This document shows, one piece after another, positions 21,676 to 33,309 of a DNA stretch of 64,000 nucleotides. How positions within the stretch are numbered: position 1 is the stretch's first letter; each line of letters opens with the position of its first letter. The translations under genes were made by a program, and so were the position numbers. Where the stretch lies: assembly GCA_018340805.1 (NCBI GenBank), contig JACMZG010001908.1:36710800-36774799 (forward strand), written 5' to 3'. The DNA comes from Microvelia longipes (lineage: Eukaryota; Arthropoda; Insecta; Hemiptera; Veliidae). The notes beneath the pieces are model-generated. The model made no database searches. It had not been told where the DNA came from and worked only from the letters and a program-made list of their open reading frames with translations.

Positions 21676-22142
21676 CAGCTGATATCTAATTAAGCGCTTC
21701 AAACAGATAAACAGATGTTTAGTTATTCCCGCTGATATTTAAATTTCAAAACGCCGCCTTTGGATGATGCTACCCTCAGTGGCAATTTTTCGTACTATTC
21801 CAAGGACGTTTATGCGTAGTATTTACATTAATTGGCGGTAAGATTAATTCATTCATAAAAATGTATTTTGTAATTGATAAATTAATTATATCAATGTGTA
21901 AAATCAGTGAAACTCCTACCTTATCTTTTCTGCGTCTTTTATTCAGATATTTTATTTTGGAATACCTTCTAAAATTCAAAGTTTTCAGGAAAAACAATAA
22001 TATCACTTTATACGCAAACAATTAATTCACCGTTAGGTATAAAATTTATGTCTTTTTGTGAAAAATAAACCAGTAAAATATTAGAAAAACTGAGAGTAAA
22101 ACTAAAAACGTGTTGCGCCGACCGCCGCCATTGACCAACTCC
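21676..22142 (-). promoter_or_regulatory. LINE 5' UTR / presumed internal promoter
   Basis: 467 bp between the 5' boundary and the ORF1 ATG. The first 35 bases (read GGGAGTTGGTCAATGGCGGC...) are GC-rich and the rest is AT-rich. Full-length LINEs carry their promoter here; no specific element can be named. Minus-strand ORFs in this interval are short and not convincing. Confidence 0.5.
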
Positions 22143-22157
22143 CTAATTTTAAAATTA

Positions 22158-24830
22158 GCTGAGTTAATTAATTCTAGGTACAATTCGTTGAGTTGTTATC
22201 ATTTCATTAAAAAAAGGCTTTCCGGATAAATGATGTGTAACTGATTCTTTTCAAAGGTTTGCTTGGATGCATTATTATTGTTAAAAAATTGTAATTCTTG
22301 AGCACTGAATTATGGTTTTATTGATCGTGTATTTAATGGATCGTTAATTTGAACCTAGTAAATCATAATCGTAAATCGAGGTTATATGTTCTAGAAAACC
22401 CCATACAATTACTCGTTAGTATTGCTAGTGTTAAATTTAAATTGTAGGTATCAATGTACTTAATGTTATTGCCCTAATTTACCCATTACCGTAAACATGC
22501 TGATAATATATGGAAGGTTCCTACGGATGAATGTTTATACCCCACCTTAAAGAGCGAAAGAGTTCAAAATCAACTTTATGTTCAGCTTTTTATAGGTTTC
22601 TTTTATGGATATGTTGATTAGACAGCTTGCTAATATGTCATGTCATTTAAATGTTGTCGATCTAATTTAGCGAGAATTAATTACACTTGTGTCACATTAC
22701 CCTTATCAATCTCAATGATATAAATCCTATTCGTATATTAGTCTGTTGATATAGCCTTACGTATTTGATTTATCTCTTCAATTTATTTTTAACCTTTATT
22801 GATAATTTATTATTAAAAAAAAAACAAGTACATTAGAAGTAAAGAGTTTATCATGCTACTTATTGGCTTTAAAATGATTTCGGCGAACACTTAAGAAAAA
22901 TGATCTATGGAGTTGGGGAGCCCTCGCTATAGATGTGCTTTACATCTACTGAGGGCTTCCACCAAATAAAACTGTTTTAAGATGTTATTATTTTGTTTTT
23001 AGAGATTAATTTTAATTATTTGTTAATTACTTAATATTATGTATTTATTATTTAAATATTTGTGTACATATTTTTTTGGTAGACTGAGGAATTTATTGTT
23101 TAATTTTTAAATTATTATTATAATAATTAAAATAAATTAACGCCAACTTTAGAATAAACTTGAAGTTTAGTGATTACAACTACCACCTTGTTTCCGCATG
23201 GGTTATCTCTGATAAGCTATTGGCTCTAATCGGGTATCATCATCACCTATCGATTCTTACGATAGATGACTTATTCTTTTGTCATTACTCTCATCGAGTA
23301 CTAAATGGCTTACTATATAGTGTAGTCCGTTTATAATTTTATTTTTGTTAATTGTAATTCATAATATCTTAAGAGTTTGTTGCCTTAAATAAATTCAGTT
23401 TAAATTTATTATAAAATATTATTTTAATAGTCAGTTTGATAAATTTATTTTGCCCTCTGTTAAAAAAATGTTTATGCCCTCTGTTATGTTATTATTTGTT
23501 TAATTTATATTGAAGCATATTTTCCTGATACTTTTCTAACTCAGACTTTAATTGAAACATTTAATTTGATTAGGTTTAGATGAAATCTCATGGTTTTGAA
23601 AATTCTGAAATCCGTCAATTCATGCCATGACTTCTAAAAGCAAAAATAAATTTTCGTTTAGAGCCTAATTGAGCTTAAGATATGATAAATTACTTTATCA
23701 TTCGTTTATTTAAGCCATCAAATGTTTTCTTCCAAGCAAAAGACAATTTGCCTTATTTTTATTAAATTTTTGAATATTTTTAGCGATTCTTCCAAGTCAG
23801 AGATATTTTATATCTTATTCTCCATGTTTGTTCTTTATGTATATGAATGAATTGAAGGGATGAATTTACCATTAATTAGATCATTTACAAAGATATTTGT
23901 CACGTGCATTTAATGAAACTTAATCTAAATCAGTCAAGGCTGTGGTAAAGACTAGTAAGATTATACAAGTAATCCTAGCTATTATTTTTGGATAAAGTTT
24001 TGTAATTATAATATCTTTATTTTTTTGATTATTAAGTCATTCTTTAATTTTTTTTATAAAATATGTATTTGTTTTAGATTAAAGTAATTATTTTTAATTT
24101 TTTTTATTTTTATTAGAATCTCTATTATTTTCCCAAATTAATTTGAATTTATTTTAATTATTATTTTTATCTAGTTATAATTATTTTATGTATGTCAACA
24201 ACTTTCTAATGCGAGGGAAAGTTTCCTCTTGTCAATATGACATTTATTATTATGATTTTACATTATCTATTGTTTGTTGCAGAAGAACAATAGAGTGTGC
24301 AACTTTTTTATTTATTATGTTTTAACCCTTAATATTGTACAACACTAAACGTATTTGTTTTTATTTATTTTCTTTTTTCTCATCTAATTTTTTTATGGCT
24401 ATTATTTCAATATCGATTTGAGTTAATAAATTTTAACAAGCCTTGAAGTTTTTAACTTTGACTCATTTATATTAAAGTTATATTGGAAATGTTGTGTTAG
24501 CTTGAAAAGTCCGATACGGGATTTTACCTGAATTGTTCGTTCTAGATATTTTAAGATCTCATAGAAGTTTAAAGAATTCGTTAGTCCGTTTCCGGGGGAG
24601 TTAACGTGTTATCTTAATGTAAGCGTGGTTATGCTTTTATTTTAGTAATTAATATGAGACGTGGAGAAATTGACATATAGTAATGTAAGAGGATTTGATT
24701 TTATTTTCTGGAAGTGTCAAAAAAATATTTTTTTAATAATACAGGAAACATTAAAGACACTGGAAACAACGTTTGAATATTAGGTTAACATTTTGGAAAT
24801 AAAATAAATTCTCATCTCTCTAAAAACGAG
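22158..24830. other. Long AT-rich stretch, one hairpin
   Basis: About 2.7 kb with no ORF or transposon ends. At 22917-22963 an imperfect hairpin joins GGAGCCCTC..TAGATGT to ACATCTA..GAGGGCTTCC around a 5-nt loop. Nothing else was seen. Confidence 0.45.
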
Positions 24831-24831
24831 G

Positions 24832-24895
24832 AAAGCGTGATGAGGATGACTAAGAAGAAAATTTCCGAGGTACCCTATACCCGATTTTTACATGG
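24832..24895 (+). repeat. 5S-like SINE family tail (plus)
   Basis: Short remnant: 'gtgatgaggatgactaag' then 'ccgaggtaccctatacccga'. Confidence 0.5.
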
Positions 24896-24899
24896 AAAT

Positions 24900-26140
24900 A
24901 CCATTTCCATGTTATAAATAAAATAGATAAAATGATCTTAGAAAGAGGGATTGTGATCTTTGATTCCATTTTTAAACTTACCTTTATTCTGTCCATTGCA
25001 AGTATAATCCATTATTTCTACCTTTAAGCTATTGTTGTTATCTTATTTTTATTTGTATCATTACTTTCTCGTTGTGCTTTATCAATCGATATTTCTCTTT
25101 TTTAATGTTATTTTCTTTTATATTCTATTTTCCTACTATTATTCTTACGTATATTCTTTGTATAGCTCTGATGTAATCGATAAAACGTGATAGTTGTACT
25201 AATATTTTGCGTTATTGCCTTTAATTTTTTGTAGTTTTGCGGATTATATGTTCTATTATACACATTTTTCTTTCGAAAATATGTAACATTGATGTTACTC
25301 TTCCATTTTATTTCAAATGGCTGTATAATAATATTTTAACGTATCATTGTATTTGCTATTGTCATAAGTATATCCTATTACGGAAATGTATAGGATTTTA
25401 TTAATTCAATATAATTAGTAAAACATAAATTTTGCGGGAAGGAGCAGATGCATTTTTTCTAAACAAATTAAGAGTTTACGATTACGTAATCATTCTAGAG
25501 AGCAGCCTATTATTGTCTCTTATGACATGCCTGTATTTCTTGACCCATGACCTCCTTATTAAAATTTTTTTGTTTGAAAAAAGGAGGAGGTGCTCATACT
25601 TCGCAAGTGGGCCCTCAGATTTAAAAAAATAGGTCCGGTGCATTATACTGAAGTGTAAAAAATAAGTTTGGCGTCTATAAAGTTGATGACTTTTTGCTTT
25701 GTTCATTTATCATTTTTATTTAAACTTTTTTCATATTGATTTATACTGAACAGACTTCCAACTCAAATGATATTTTTTCTTTTCATAACTTTTTTCTAAT
25801 TTGTCGCTTGATTGAAATCCTCACTTATTTTAAAAAGTTGAAGAAAATTATGGTGGTTGATGTGGTCTAAAAGTTTGTTTTAAAAAAAGTTTTACTTTTT
25901 TCCAACAAAACATTTTTTAACAAGAATCTTTTAAAAGATTTTATGGTTAAAATTTTTGTTTAGAAAGTATTTGGTATTATTCCTCATTATTTTATAAAGT
26001 ATGGAGAAACGGACTTTTCTTTAAAGTTGACAAGTAGTGATCGACTCAATTTTCAAAGTTACTCTTTGTTATTTTCGACTAACTTTGACAGTTTGATTAT
26101 AGAACGACAAATTTAAATATTTTAATCAATTTAAGAGTGC
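24900..26140. other. AT-rich stretch, nothing recognised
   Basis: T-rich. A 66-codon open frame at 25432-25632 starts with a non-ATG codon and looks like chance. Confidence 0.4.
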
Positions 26141-26142
26141 AC

Positions 26143-26575
26143 TGCCAAGGGGAGGGGTAAATTAAATGGGGAAAAGTTTCAATTCGATTATCGAAAGCTA
26201 CTAAAAAATGAACCAACCCCGGTATCTTTCCAAAACTACCGATTATATTTTTAAATTTATGTACTCCATAGCAACTATTGGATGTGACAGCTACATTTAT
26301 TGTAATAATAAAATTTAAACCTAATAAACATGATTCGCCGTTGTTATGTTCTTACATGCCTTTACCGCTATGCGCAGCAGGATACGGTTAAAAGTATGTC
26401 TCTACAAAGTGTAAAAAGTTAATTTCAAACTGTTTGTCGGTAAAAGGGGGGAAATTAAGCCACGCCTATTTAGTTGAAAGGTAGATCCGTTGCCGCGCTA
26501 GCGTCGGCCAGAATCTATGTTTTTTTTAATTAAGTCAGCATTCTTACTGTTCAACTCTTTGACACTCAATACGAT
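26143..26575. repeat. Partial copy of family A
   Basis: Aligns by eye in order with 2905-3160 and 3515-3660: 'ggggaaaagtttcaattcga', 'gaaagctactaaaaa', 'ggtatctttccaaaactacc', 'gattcgccgttg', 'ccgcgctagcgtcggccaga'. Both outer ends are missing. Confidence 0.5.
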
Positions 26576-26757
26576 TTTTTTTAATTTTGAGTATAATAGG
26601 TGCTCTTGTTTATAAAAGTCGTATATTTCTATTTTGTTCTGTACCTAAAGTATTAAGTACATTTAAATAGACAATATCGAATAATGTAAACTTAATTTAA
26701 CTAATTAATTAATAGTAGTTAACTACATTAACTTATTAATCTAGTTAATGACTTATA

Positions 26758-28989
26758 GTACAGTCATTGAAGATGAAAATCGAGCCTTACCTCCGATTTG
26801 CTTGCCTATCAACCGATTTACCTGAAAATTTGGAATTAGGCTTATCTTACCCTTACCTTCAAAGGTGACATTGGCCCGCAGGGTGCTTTTTATTTTTAAG
26901 GGGTGAAAACCACCCCTTTATCAAAAAATTCAGATTTAGGATTTTTAACTTGTTAAACAAAATGTGTGACAATTATTATTATTACTTAACTTGATTATTA
27001 TATACTGAACCATTTTTCAACCCTTAAATGATTTTACAACCCCCACAAACGACTTTAAAAATAATACATTAAAAATAATAATAAAAATTACTTTTTTATA
27101 ACTGAAAATTATTTAAATACAGAACGAATATTGTTTCACGTTCTCCAACATCATTATGATATGTTTTACTCCCTTTCAACCCTTAAAAAACTGTACAATT
27201 TTAAAAAACAACCTCTATATAAAAAAAATTAAAAAAAAATTTATATGACTGAAAATGATTTTAATATCGTTTCACATTTTCAAGAATGAGTAGCATAATG
27301 TTTAAACTTTTCAACCCTTAAAAACAACCCCTAAGCTTAAAATAATGTTAATCATTTATTTTCATACCATTATATATTACATAAAATATTGTCATACAAT
27401 TTAATTATATAGCACGTGTAATTTTATATTCTAGTATACATGAATTTAAATTGTTCAAAGTTTTCAACCCCCAAAAACCATCCCTAATTTGCAAAATGTA
27501 TTTTTAAAAAAAATAATTTTATGCGATTACTTATATTAATCGGTTTTGAATGAAAATAATAAATTTATTATATTTTATTTATTAAATGTAACATAAAAAT
27601 AACTTTAATACAAGAAATTAATTGATACAACTTAACAAAAATCATAAGTTCATTATTCAGGATCGGAGTCGCTGTCGTGATCTTCTTGGTCAATTGGAGG
27701 GTTATTCTCGCAGTTGTCTCCACAGCATATATGTTTTTACGTATATACGTATACATACATACAATTTACGTTTATTTTCACTCTGCTCCTAAATTTTGTG
27801 CTCCGAAAATTAAATTTTACCAAATTTTAAAAAAAAGGAATTTTTTTTTTGACCATAACTCCTACAATTTTTAAGCTAGCGCAATCTACAAAAACTATTT
27901 TTGAAGGTAATTAAAAGAGCTACAAAATTTGTTATATTAACATATGGTGTAAAACCCATCGTTTTCAAATGGCGAAGGGTCAAAGGGCTAAAAATAGGTT
28001 GTCATTGTACTACCGCGTGCTCTTTGAACAGTCATATCTCCGTCAATTTTTAACTGAAAGAAAAAAATAAAAAACCAAAATTTTTGTTAAAAAAATACCT
28101 ATATTTTTTATCTCTACAATTTTTTGCGTATCTTTCTTTGTTTCTTTGAAATATCAAGAAAAAGGCATTTTTTTTTTAAAATGAAATAAAAAAATTTCTT
28201 TAAATCGTAATTTTTAGAAAATTATGCATTCCAAACCGGCTAAACCAATATGATCCCATTGATATCATCACATTAAAGTAATCTTCTGACGGGATACGAT
28301 TAATTTTTAATTTGGTGGAAATGGTGCTTACTAAACTCATACATTTTTTGTTTAAAAATTTTAATGTCCCTGGTTTTTATATGACAAATCACCGAATTTG
28401 CGTTCAAAAGACTTTTAACAGTACTCATTTTAAAGGTCTTTTCAGGCACTATAAAAAACCTTTCTATAGACATATTCGTAAAATACATCTGTTGCCTGCT
28501 AAATGGCTTTGAATACTACGATATGAGTACGGACAAAAAAACCGGATTCTACCTCCAATATCTCGCTTACTATTGCACTTAAAGTACTTTTGCAAAAAGG
28601 GATTTGTTTGTTTTTTTATGTACTACAATTTTGTTCCTTAAAAATTATCGCTAAAATGCTTAATTCTTGAGATATTGCCGAAAAATTGTTAAAACACGCG
28701 GGAAAATTCGGAGTTTTCAATCGCTAATAACACGGAAAGTATTGCTTTTATGAAAAAACTTCATACTACATTATTTTCTTTAAATAAGTCAATTGATCGA
28801 TTTCTAGTGTTATTTTGACCGAAAAAATTTCCACCCTCAAGATGGGGTGGCAACACCCCCCAGAAAAAAAGCACCCTGTCGGTCAATGTCACCTTTCAAG
28901 TTAAGGATGAGATAAGACTAATTCCAAATTTTCAAGTCATTCCATCGATAGGCAAGCAAATCGGAGGTATTATGCTTCATTGACTGTAC
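26758..28989. mobile_element. 2.2-kb TIR transposon relic, TA target
   Basis: Terminal inverted repeats of roughly 165 bp, about 80% alike by eye, start GTACAGTCA at both ends. Shared blocks include 'cctccgatttgcttgcctat', 'gaaaatttggaattag', 'aaaggtgacattg' and 'agggtgcttttt'. TA flanks each side (26756-26757 and 28990-28991), fitting Tc1/mariner-like target choice. No intact transposase is present. The only coding hint is an acidic 28-codon end on the minus strand (27653-27736, with QEDHDSDSDPE before the stop). Confidence 0.6.
26995..27500. repeat. Degenerate about-150-bp tandem repeats inside the TIR element
   Basis: 'tttcaacccttaaa..aacaacc..ta' recurs at about 27016, 27174, 27306 and 27463. 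Each is preceded by variants of 'actgaaaat.attt.aat..cgtttcac'. The units are strongly diverged. Confidence 0.4.
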
Positions 28990-28991
28990 TA

Positions 28992-29930
28992 TTACTAACT
29001 ACATGTTTTTAGTTTGGCCTAATTTTTTGGATTTTAAAAACAAGAAAATATTTTTTGTTTAAAGTTGAACTTTAACTTTTAGCTTTAACTGGATTTTAAA
29101 AACTTTTTTAGCTCAGCAGGATTTTTTCCTCTGTTCCTCAGAAATAGTGCTTTGAAATGGACCGTATATATTTATTTTATTTAGTAATTTTTTGCATTGA
29201 AAAATGTTACCAATTTTTGTTGCTTCAAATTATACTTTTAGTAAATTTTTAAAACAATATGCTAATGGGAACATCCCTGTATATTAATGGTAATATTGTT
29301 TGTATATTTTACCTTTATAAATCCTATAACGTTATTTTAATTATAATCCGTTGTGATATTCTGAGAAATATTCTTTAGAATTCTTAGTAACTGGTCTGAG
29401 GATTTAGTTTTATTGGTTTAAGCCATTATACTTATACAACAAAAAAGGTTATACATACATTAAGCAGACGTTACTATCTAAGTTTACAAGTAGGCTTAAA
29501 ACTGGTATAATAATGGTTGGAGCTCAGTGGTTTTAGCATTGTGTTTTACAAAGGATTAGATTTTACTTGCGGGCTGAGATAAAAGCTTTTGACTAAAAAA
29601 CTAAGTATAATATACTAACTTGACTATAGTCTAAATTAATGGTTTTACTAAAACCGTTTACGTCTGTCTAGTCCTTAAAACAACTACTTTTCTATAATAT
29701 ATGACTGGTCATTTGAAATTCTAAAAGAATTTATACTAAAATAAAAATTGGTTATACTGAAGTTATCGTGAATTGAAAATTGATTTTATTTATTACTTTT
29801 TCATTAAAGGTTCAATTTCCTGTTAAGAGGATCAATCTAGACTCGATGGGGTAGGGGAGAAGTTATTATTTTTTTATCATAACTTAAAGATTTTACACAT
29901 TTCACAGTCTTGGCTTAGTTTAATAATATT
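28992..29930. other. AT-rich stretch, nothing recognised
   Basis: No feature was supported here. Confidence 0.4.
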
Positions 29931-29936
29931 TACCGA

Positions 29937-30005
29937 GGGCCTGTAGCATAATGGTAAAGGGCTCGCCTTACGACCTGGAGGTCGAGGGTTCAGATCCAGT
30001 CGATG
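29937..30005 (+). repeat. tRNA-like SINE head
   Basis: A-box-like TAGCATAATGG (29944-29954) and B-box-like GGTTCAGATCC (29987-29997) are 32 nt apart, with tRNA-like sequence 'ctcgccttacgacctggagg' between them. Acceptor-stem ends do not pair, so this is a SINE head rather than a tRNA gene. The 5S-like element follows downstream. Confidence 0.5.
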
Positions 30006-30149
30006 GAGGACCTTGATATAAGATTTCTTAAATTAAATTATAAGGATTTAGCAGTCTCTATGGTCCCACGATTTGTGCGGGGTTATGGATAAACTTTCAG
30101 GTCAGGGCTATGAAAATGGAATTTATGCACGCTAACATAGTGGTTCCTA

Positions 30150-30487
30150 CCGGCGTCTCCTTAGCGGAAAATAATCCAATTGAGTTGAAATTCGGTATAA
30201 GTGCATTCCTTTACGTAGTAAATAAGTGCACTAAGTTTCGTTTTAATACGACGAGTAATATCTATAATTTTTGTTGGATCATAAAAGTTAAGCATCATCG
30301 GCCTGGTCAATTGGCCTGGATGGGTAGGTGACCGCTGGGAATGAAACGGATGTATTTACTATCTAGGGACGAGCGAAGCGAGTTCTACAGTATAAATTTT
30401 ACGACATTTATATTCTGAGGACAATCGAAGCGAGTCCGAAGTTGGGTGGATGAACAAAATTTCGAGGTACCCCGTACCCGATTTTTT
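30150..30487 (+). repeat. 5S-rRNA-containing SINE-like repeat (plus)
   Basis: 30285-30340 reads 'gatcataaaagttaagcatc' ... 'cctggatgggtaggtgaccg' ... 'ctgggaat', following the order of 5S rRNA (GATCACCGAAGTTAAGCA...TGGATGGGTGACCGCCTGGGAA). The tail follows with 'gggacgagcgaagcgagt' and 'cgaggtaccccgtacccgat'. 'caattgagttgaaattcggt' upstream matches the body at 4510. Confidence 0.65.
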
Positions 30488-30489
30488 CA

Positions 30490-31078
30490 TTAGTAATGAT
30501 GAAATAAAATAGTTATGACTTGTGTTTTAAGTATGAAAGAGTAAATTACTCTGGACGCGCTAAAGGAAAGAAAAATTAGTGTAGGAGTTGTTAGGTCCCT
30601 GGTGGATAAAATGCTTCCAAGATAGCTTAATGACATCCGCTGTCTGCAGCCACACCCTGCCTCTACTCTCAGAGGAGGAGCAAATAACGAAAATATTAAG
30701 CTTCACAATCTTATCCTCAGCAATTTGTAAAAAAAAACTTAATCATAATGAGTTTTTTACTAACTATAATAGAGTAAAGGTATCATCACATCTTATATAA
30801 TATAATTGCTTATTAACTCTTGAAGTAAAAAATCGTGAAGTCGTAAACATTTTAAAGTTTAATGTTTGAACTACGTAAGCTAAATTGATTAGTTCATATT
30901 AGTAAAAGGCTTATAGAAATAGGTTTAATCAATTAAATATAAGGAAATTACAAATTCCTTTTTCTTGGTGTTAATGAGTGCTTGACTTAATATTATTTGA
31001 TTCTTCTGAGTTTTACAAATCATAAATAATCGGCATAACGTGATTGCACGAGGGACCTTTAAGGTTGTGATAAGCAAA
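30490..31078. other. AT-rich stretch, nothing recognised
   Basis: A slightly GC-richer patch (30585-30690) is open in one frame but not recognisable. Confidence 0.35.
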
Positions 31079-31079
31079 T

Positions 31080-31465
31080 TAATACTTTATCTGAGAATTC
31101 GACGTTCGTAATTATACTGATGACTTGATGTAATGTCGCGTCCCAGTTTCGTTGCGTTAACATCAAGGGACCGAGTCTGAACTCCCTAGGCCTTTCTCTT
31201 AAAACTCTAAAGGAGATAAAGTCAAATATTTACCTTAGACACATCATGGGCGTGAGGGAGCACCGCTAATCTCTAGTAAATATATCACTTTGTATTTTAG
31301 AGTCTTAATTGAAAGGCAGAGTAAATTCAGGCTGTGTTGGTTCCCTCAGGAGTTAGACGTAAAGTAAAAGAATAAATCAGCATTCATCAATAATAACGAA
31401 CGATATATTTCATGTTATCAGTATCTGATTACATTATCAGTATCTTGCACGATTATATTGTGCAC
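31080..31465. repeat. Diverged copy of inverted-repeat family B
   Basis: Shares 'catgggcgtgagggagcaccgct', 'ctctagtaaatatatcact' and, at the right end, 'cacgattatattgtgca' with the copy at 40114-40580. The left end is lost. Confidence 0.45.
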
Positions 31466-31579
31466 CTGTTTTAAAATTGTTAGGCCCAATAGAAATAAAT
31501 CTAGATTTATTTAGGGATTAATATTGTTTTTAATTTCCTTTGAAATATATTTTGTTTTTTACGGAACTGTTTCTATTTT

Positions 31580-31761
31580 AATCAGAAAAGGTGAACACCA
31601 TGTATGCTTTTATCGAGTGGAATTACAATAAGAGAATAGACACATTTTTTTAAACACTCAAAAAGAACGGAATCAGAAAAGGTGAACACCATGTATGCTT
31701 TTATCGAGTGGAATTACAATAAGAGAATAGACACATTTTTTTAAACACTCAAAAAGAACGG
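31580..31761. repeat. Perfect 91-bp tandem duplication
   Basis: 31580-31670 and 31671-31761 are identical, starting AATCAGAAAAGGTGAACACC. The identity implies a very recent duplication or an assembly duplication. Confidence 0.95.
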
Positions 31762-31914
31762 AAAAGTTTTTGTGGACCAGAAAAACTTCTCCCTCTCATC
31801 TCGGTCGATAAGATGCGCTCATGCCACTGGAGTATCAATATCAAACATTTGTTTTTAAATATTGTTGTCAGTTTTGACTTTTTCTCATTTATACTATAGG
31901 TTTACAGGAAAGGC

Positions 31915-32207
31915 ATTGGGTTGCAAAAAAAATCCGAAACTGATGACACCGAAATTATCCGTTTCCGGGGTTTTTGCTCCTAGTGTATTTATACTAGAGT
32001 TCTGAAATTTTGAAAAATCAGTCTATAGAGGTAGTTGTGCTATTGGTAAAATAACTTCTATTAACTTCGCAATAATGACAGCAATAATTTTGAAAAATCA
32101 TAAAACGCGGATCAATTTGAGATTTGACACGCATGTATTAGACTAACTTAGCGTAGCAAGGCCGATGTGATAAGGAAAAGTTCCGAGGTACCCCGTACCC
32201 GTTTTTT
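31915..32207 (+). repeat. 5S-like SINE family, internally deleted (plus)
   Basis: The 5' end 'ttgcaaaaaaaatccgaaac' and body 'gtagttgtgctattggtaaa' run to the tail 'ttccgaggtaccccgtaccc'. The 5S-like segment has been lost. Confidence 0.5.
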
Positions 32208-32262
32208 CTATTTTTTTTTTAATTTTAGCTATTTACAATTTTGTTTGAAAGATTTTACTGTC

Positions 32263-32263
<1 letters not shown>

Positions 32264-32323
<60 letters not shown>
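32264..32323. repeat. (TA)n microsatellite, about 60 bp
   Basis: Pure TA repeat bounded by CG on the left and CGTATAC on the right. Confidence 0.95.
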
Positions 32324-32324
<1 letters not shown>

Positions 32325-32329
32325 GTATA

Positions 32330-33210
32330 CTGATAACCTTTACCTGGATAGAGTAGCGTAAAATGTCTTCTGGAGATAGCTGGTTTAAGTCCTAGGTATA
32401 CTTCTTGTATGTTAAGATAAGTATTAGTTATAATTGGCTTAATACTTCTCTAATATATCAGAACAAAACCTTATGGGGCATGCTCTTGTCTATATTCTTT
32501 ATCTTCGTAAACCTTTAAATAGGGCTTATATTGTAATTTAACTTACCTTAACAATGCTGTACAAAGTGTTTTACATGATCAATTTTAAATTAATCATTAA
32601 AACAGTTTTAATTTAAACTTGTTTTATTTAAACATTCAGACTAAATACTCTTTAGACTTTATTTATTACAGCATTACATTTTTAGACTTTAAAATACTTG
32701 TGTTGAGTTTAAATTGGACTTAGTATATATAAGGGTTTAAAAGTTTGTGAAGACAAATGTTAATGATTTATTTATTCTTGTTCTGTAAGGACTGTGAGCT
32801 TCTCTCAGTATTTATTGCTATACTTTAACAAATAGGAAAATCTTGAATTCTACTAAAACCCTTATGGAAAGTAAAAGTTTCAATATAAGTTGTTTATTAA
32901 TTATTTATTTATTTATAAGATATTTTATTTATTTTTTCATTACAGTTTTAATGATCTTACTGACTTGCTTAGGGTACCAAGATGTTTTACTGAGGTTAAA
33001 TCTTTACATACTTAAAAGCAGTTTTTATAAGTAAAGTGGGAAAATTTCTATCTCAAAGTGTCTATGAATATTTATTTTTACGTCCGCTAAACTGCTTTTA
33101 ACCCACCACGCAAAATTGAACGTCTTACGTGGCTGTAGAGTGATTTTTATTGCTTTAGAAATGTATTGTAATGCTCGTTTCGCATAGTTTTACTGGAATT
33201 CATTCTTTAT
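32330..33210. other. AT-rich stretch, nothing recognised
   Basis: A 63-codon open frame (32843-33034) starts with a non-ATG codon and looks like chance. Confidence 0.4.
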
Positions 33211-33216
33211 TTCCAG

Positions 33217-33245
33217 ACAGTGTATTTACTTAGTAAATACACTGT
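33217..33245. repeat. Perfect 14-bp-arm palindrome
   Basis: ACAGTGTATTTACT, one T, then the exact inverse. Related 'tagtaaataagtgtttattt' follows at 33270-33295. Confidence 0.85.
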
Positions 33246-33309
33246 AAATATACACTATAAATAGTCTTATTTAGTAAATAAGTGTTTATTTACTAGTTTT
33301 AATGGAGTA

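Larger units (their letters stand above)
17042..22142 (-). mobile_element. Full-length LINE, 5.1 kb
   Basis: A 15-bp direct repeat CTAATTTTAAAATTA flanks the unit (17027-17041 and 22143-22157), so both ends are fixed. Order on the minus strand: 5' UTR (22142-21676), ORF1 (L1-ORF1p-like), a 52-codon ORF, ORF2 (endonuclease-RT), a 3' UTR, and a tail of TTTGTA-type repeats ending at 17042. ORF1, the short ORF and ORF2 share one reading frame. The clade is not resolved by eye; the AP-endonuclease plus L1-type ORF1 combination leaves several possibilities. Confidence 0.9.

Noticed and set aside
25432..25706. Overlapping opposite-strand ORFs of 66 and 74 codons
   Set aside because: No protein-like pattern, a non-ATG start for the plus frame, and no homology recognised; chance frames in AT-rich DNA.
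26757..28991. piggyBac or Helitron assignment
   Set aside because: The ends are flanked by TA, not TTAA, and there is no 3' CTRR hairpin end, so neither class is supported.
29937..30005. A functional tRNA gene
   Set aside because: A- and B-box-like motifs are present, but the acceptor stem does not pair and the anticodon stem is poor. A tRNA-derived SINE head fits better.
30285..30340. A genuine 5S rRNA gene
   Set aside because: Only the middle and 3' part of 5S is recognisable, with many differences and no complete 120-nt gene. The same block is dispersed with the same non-rRNA flanks.
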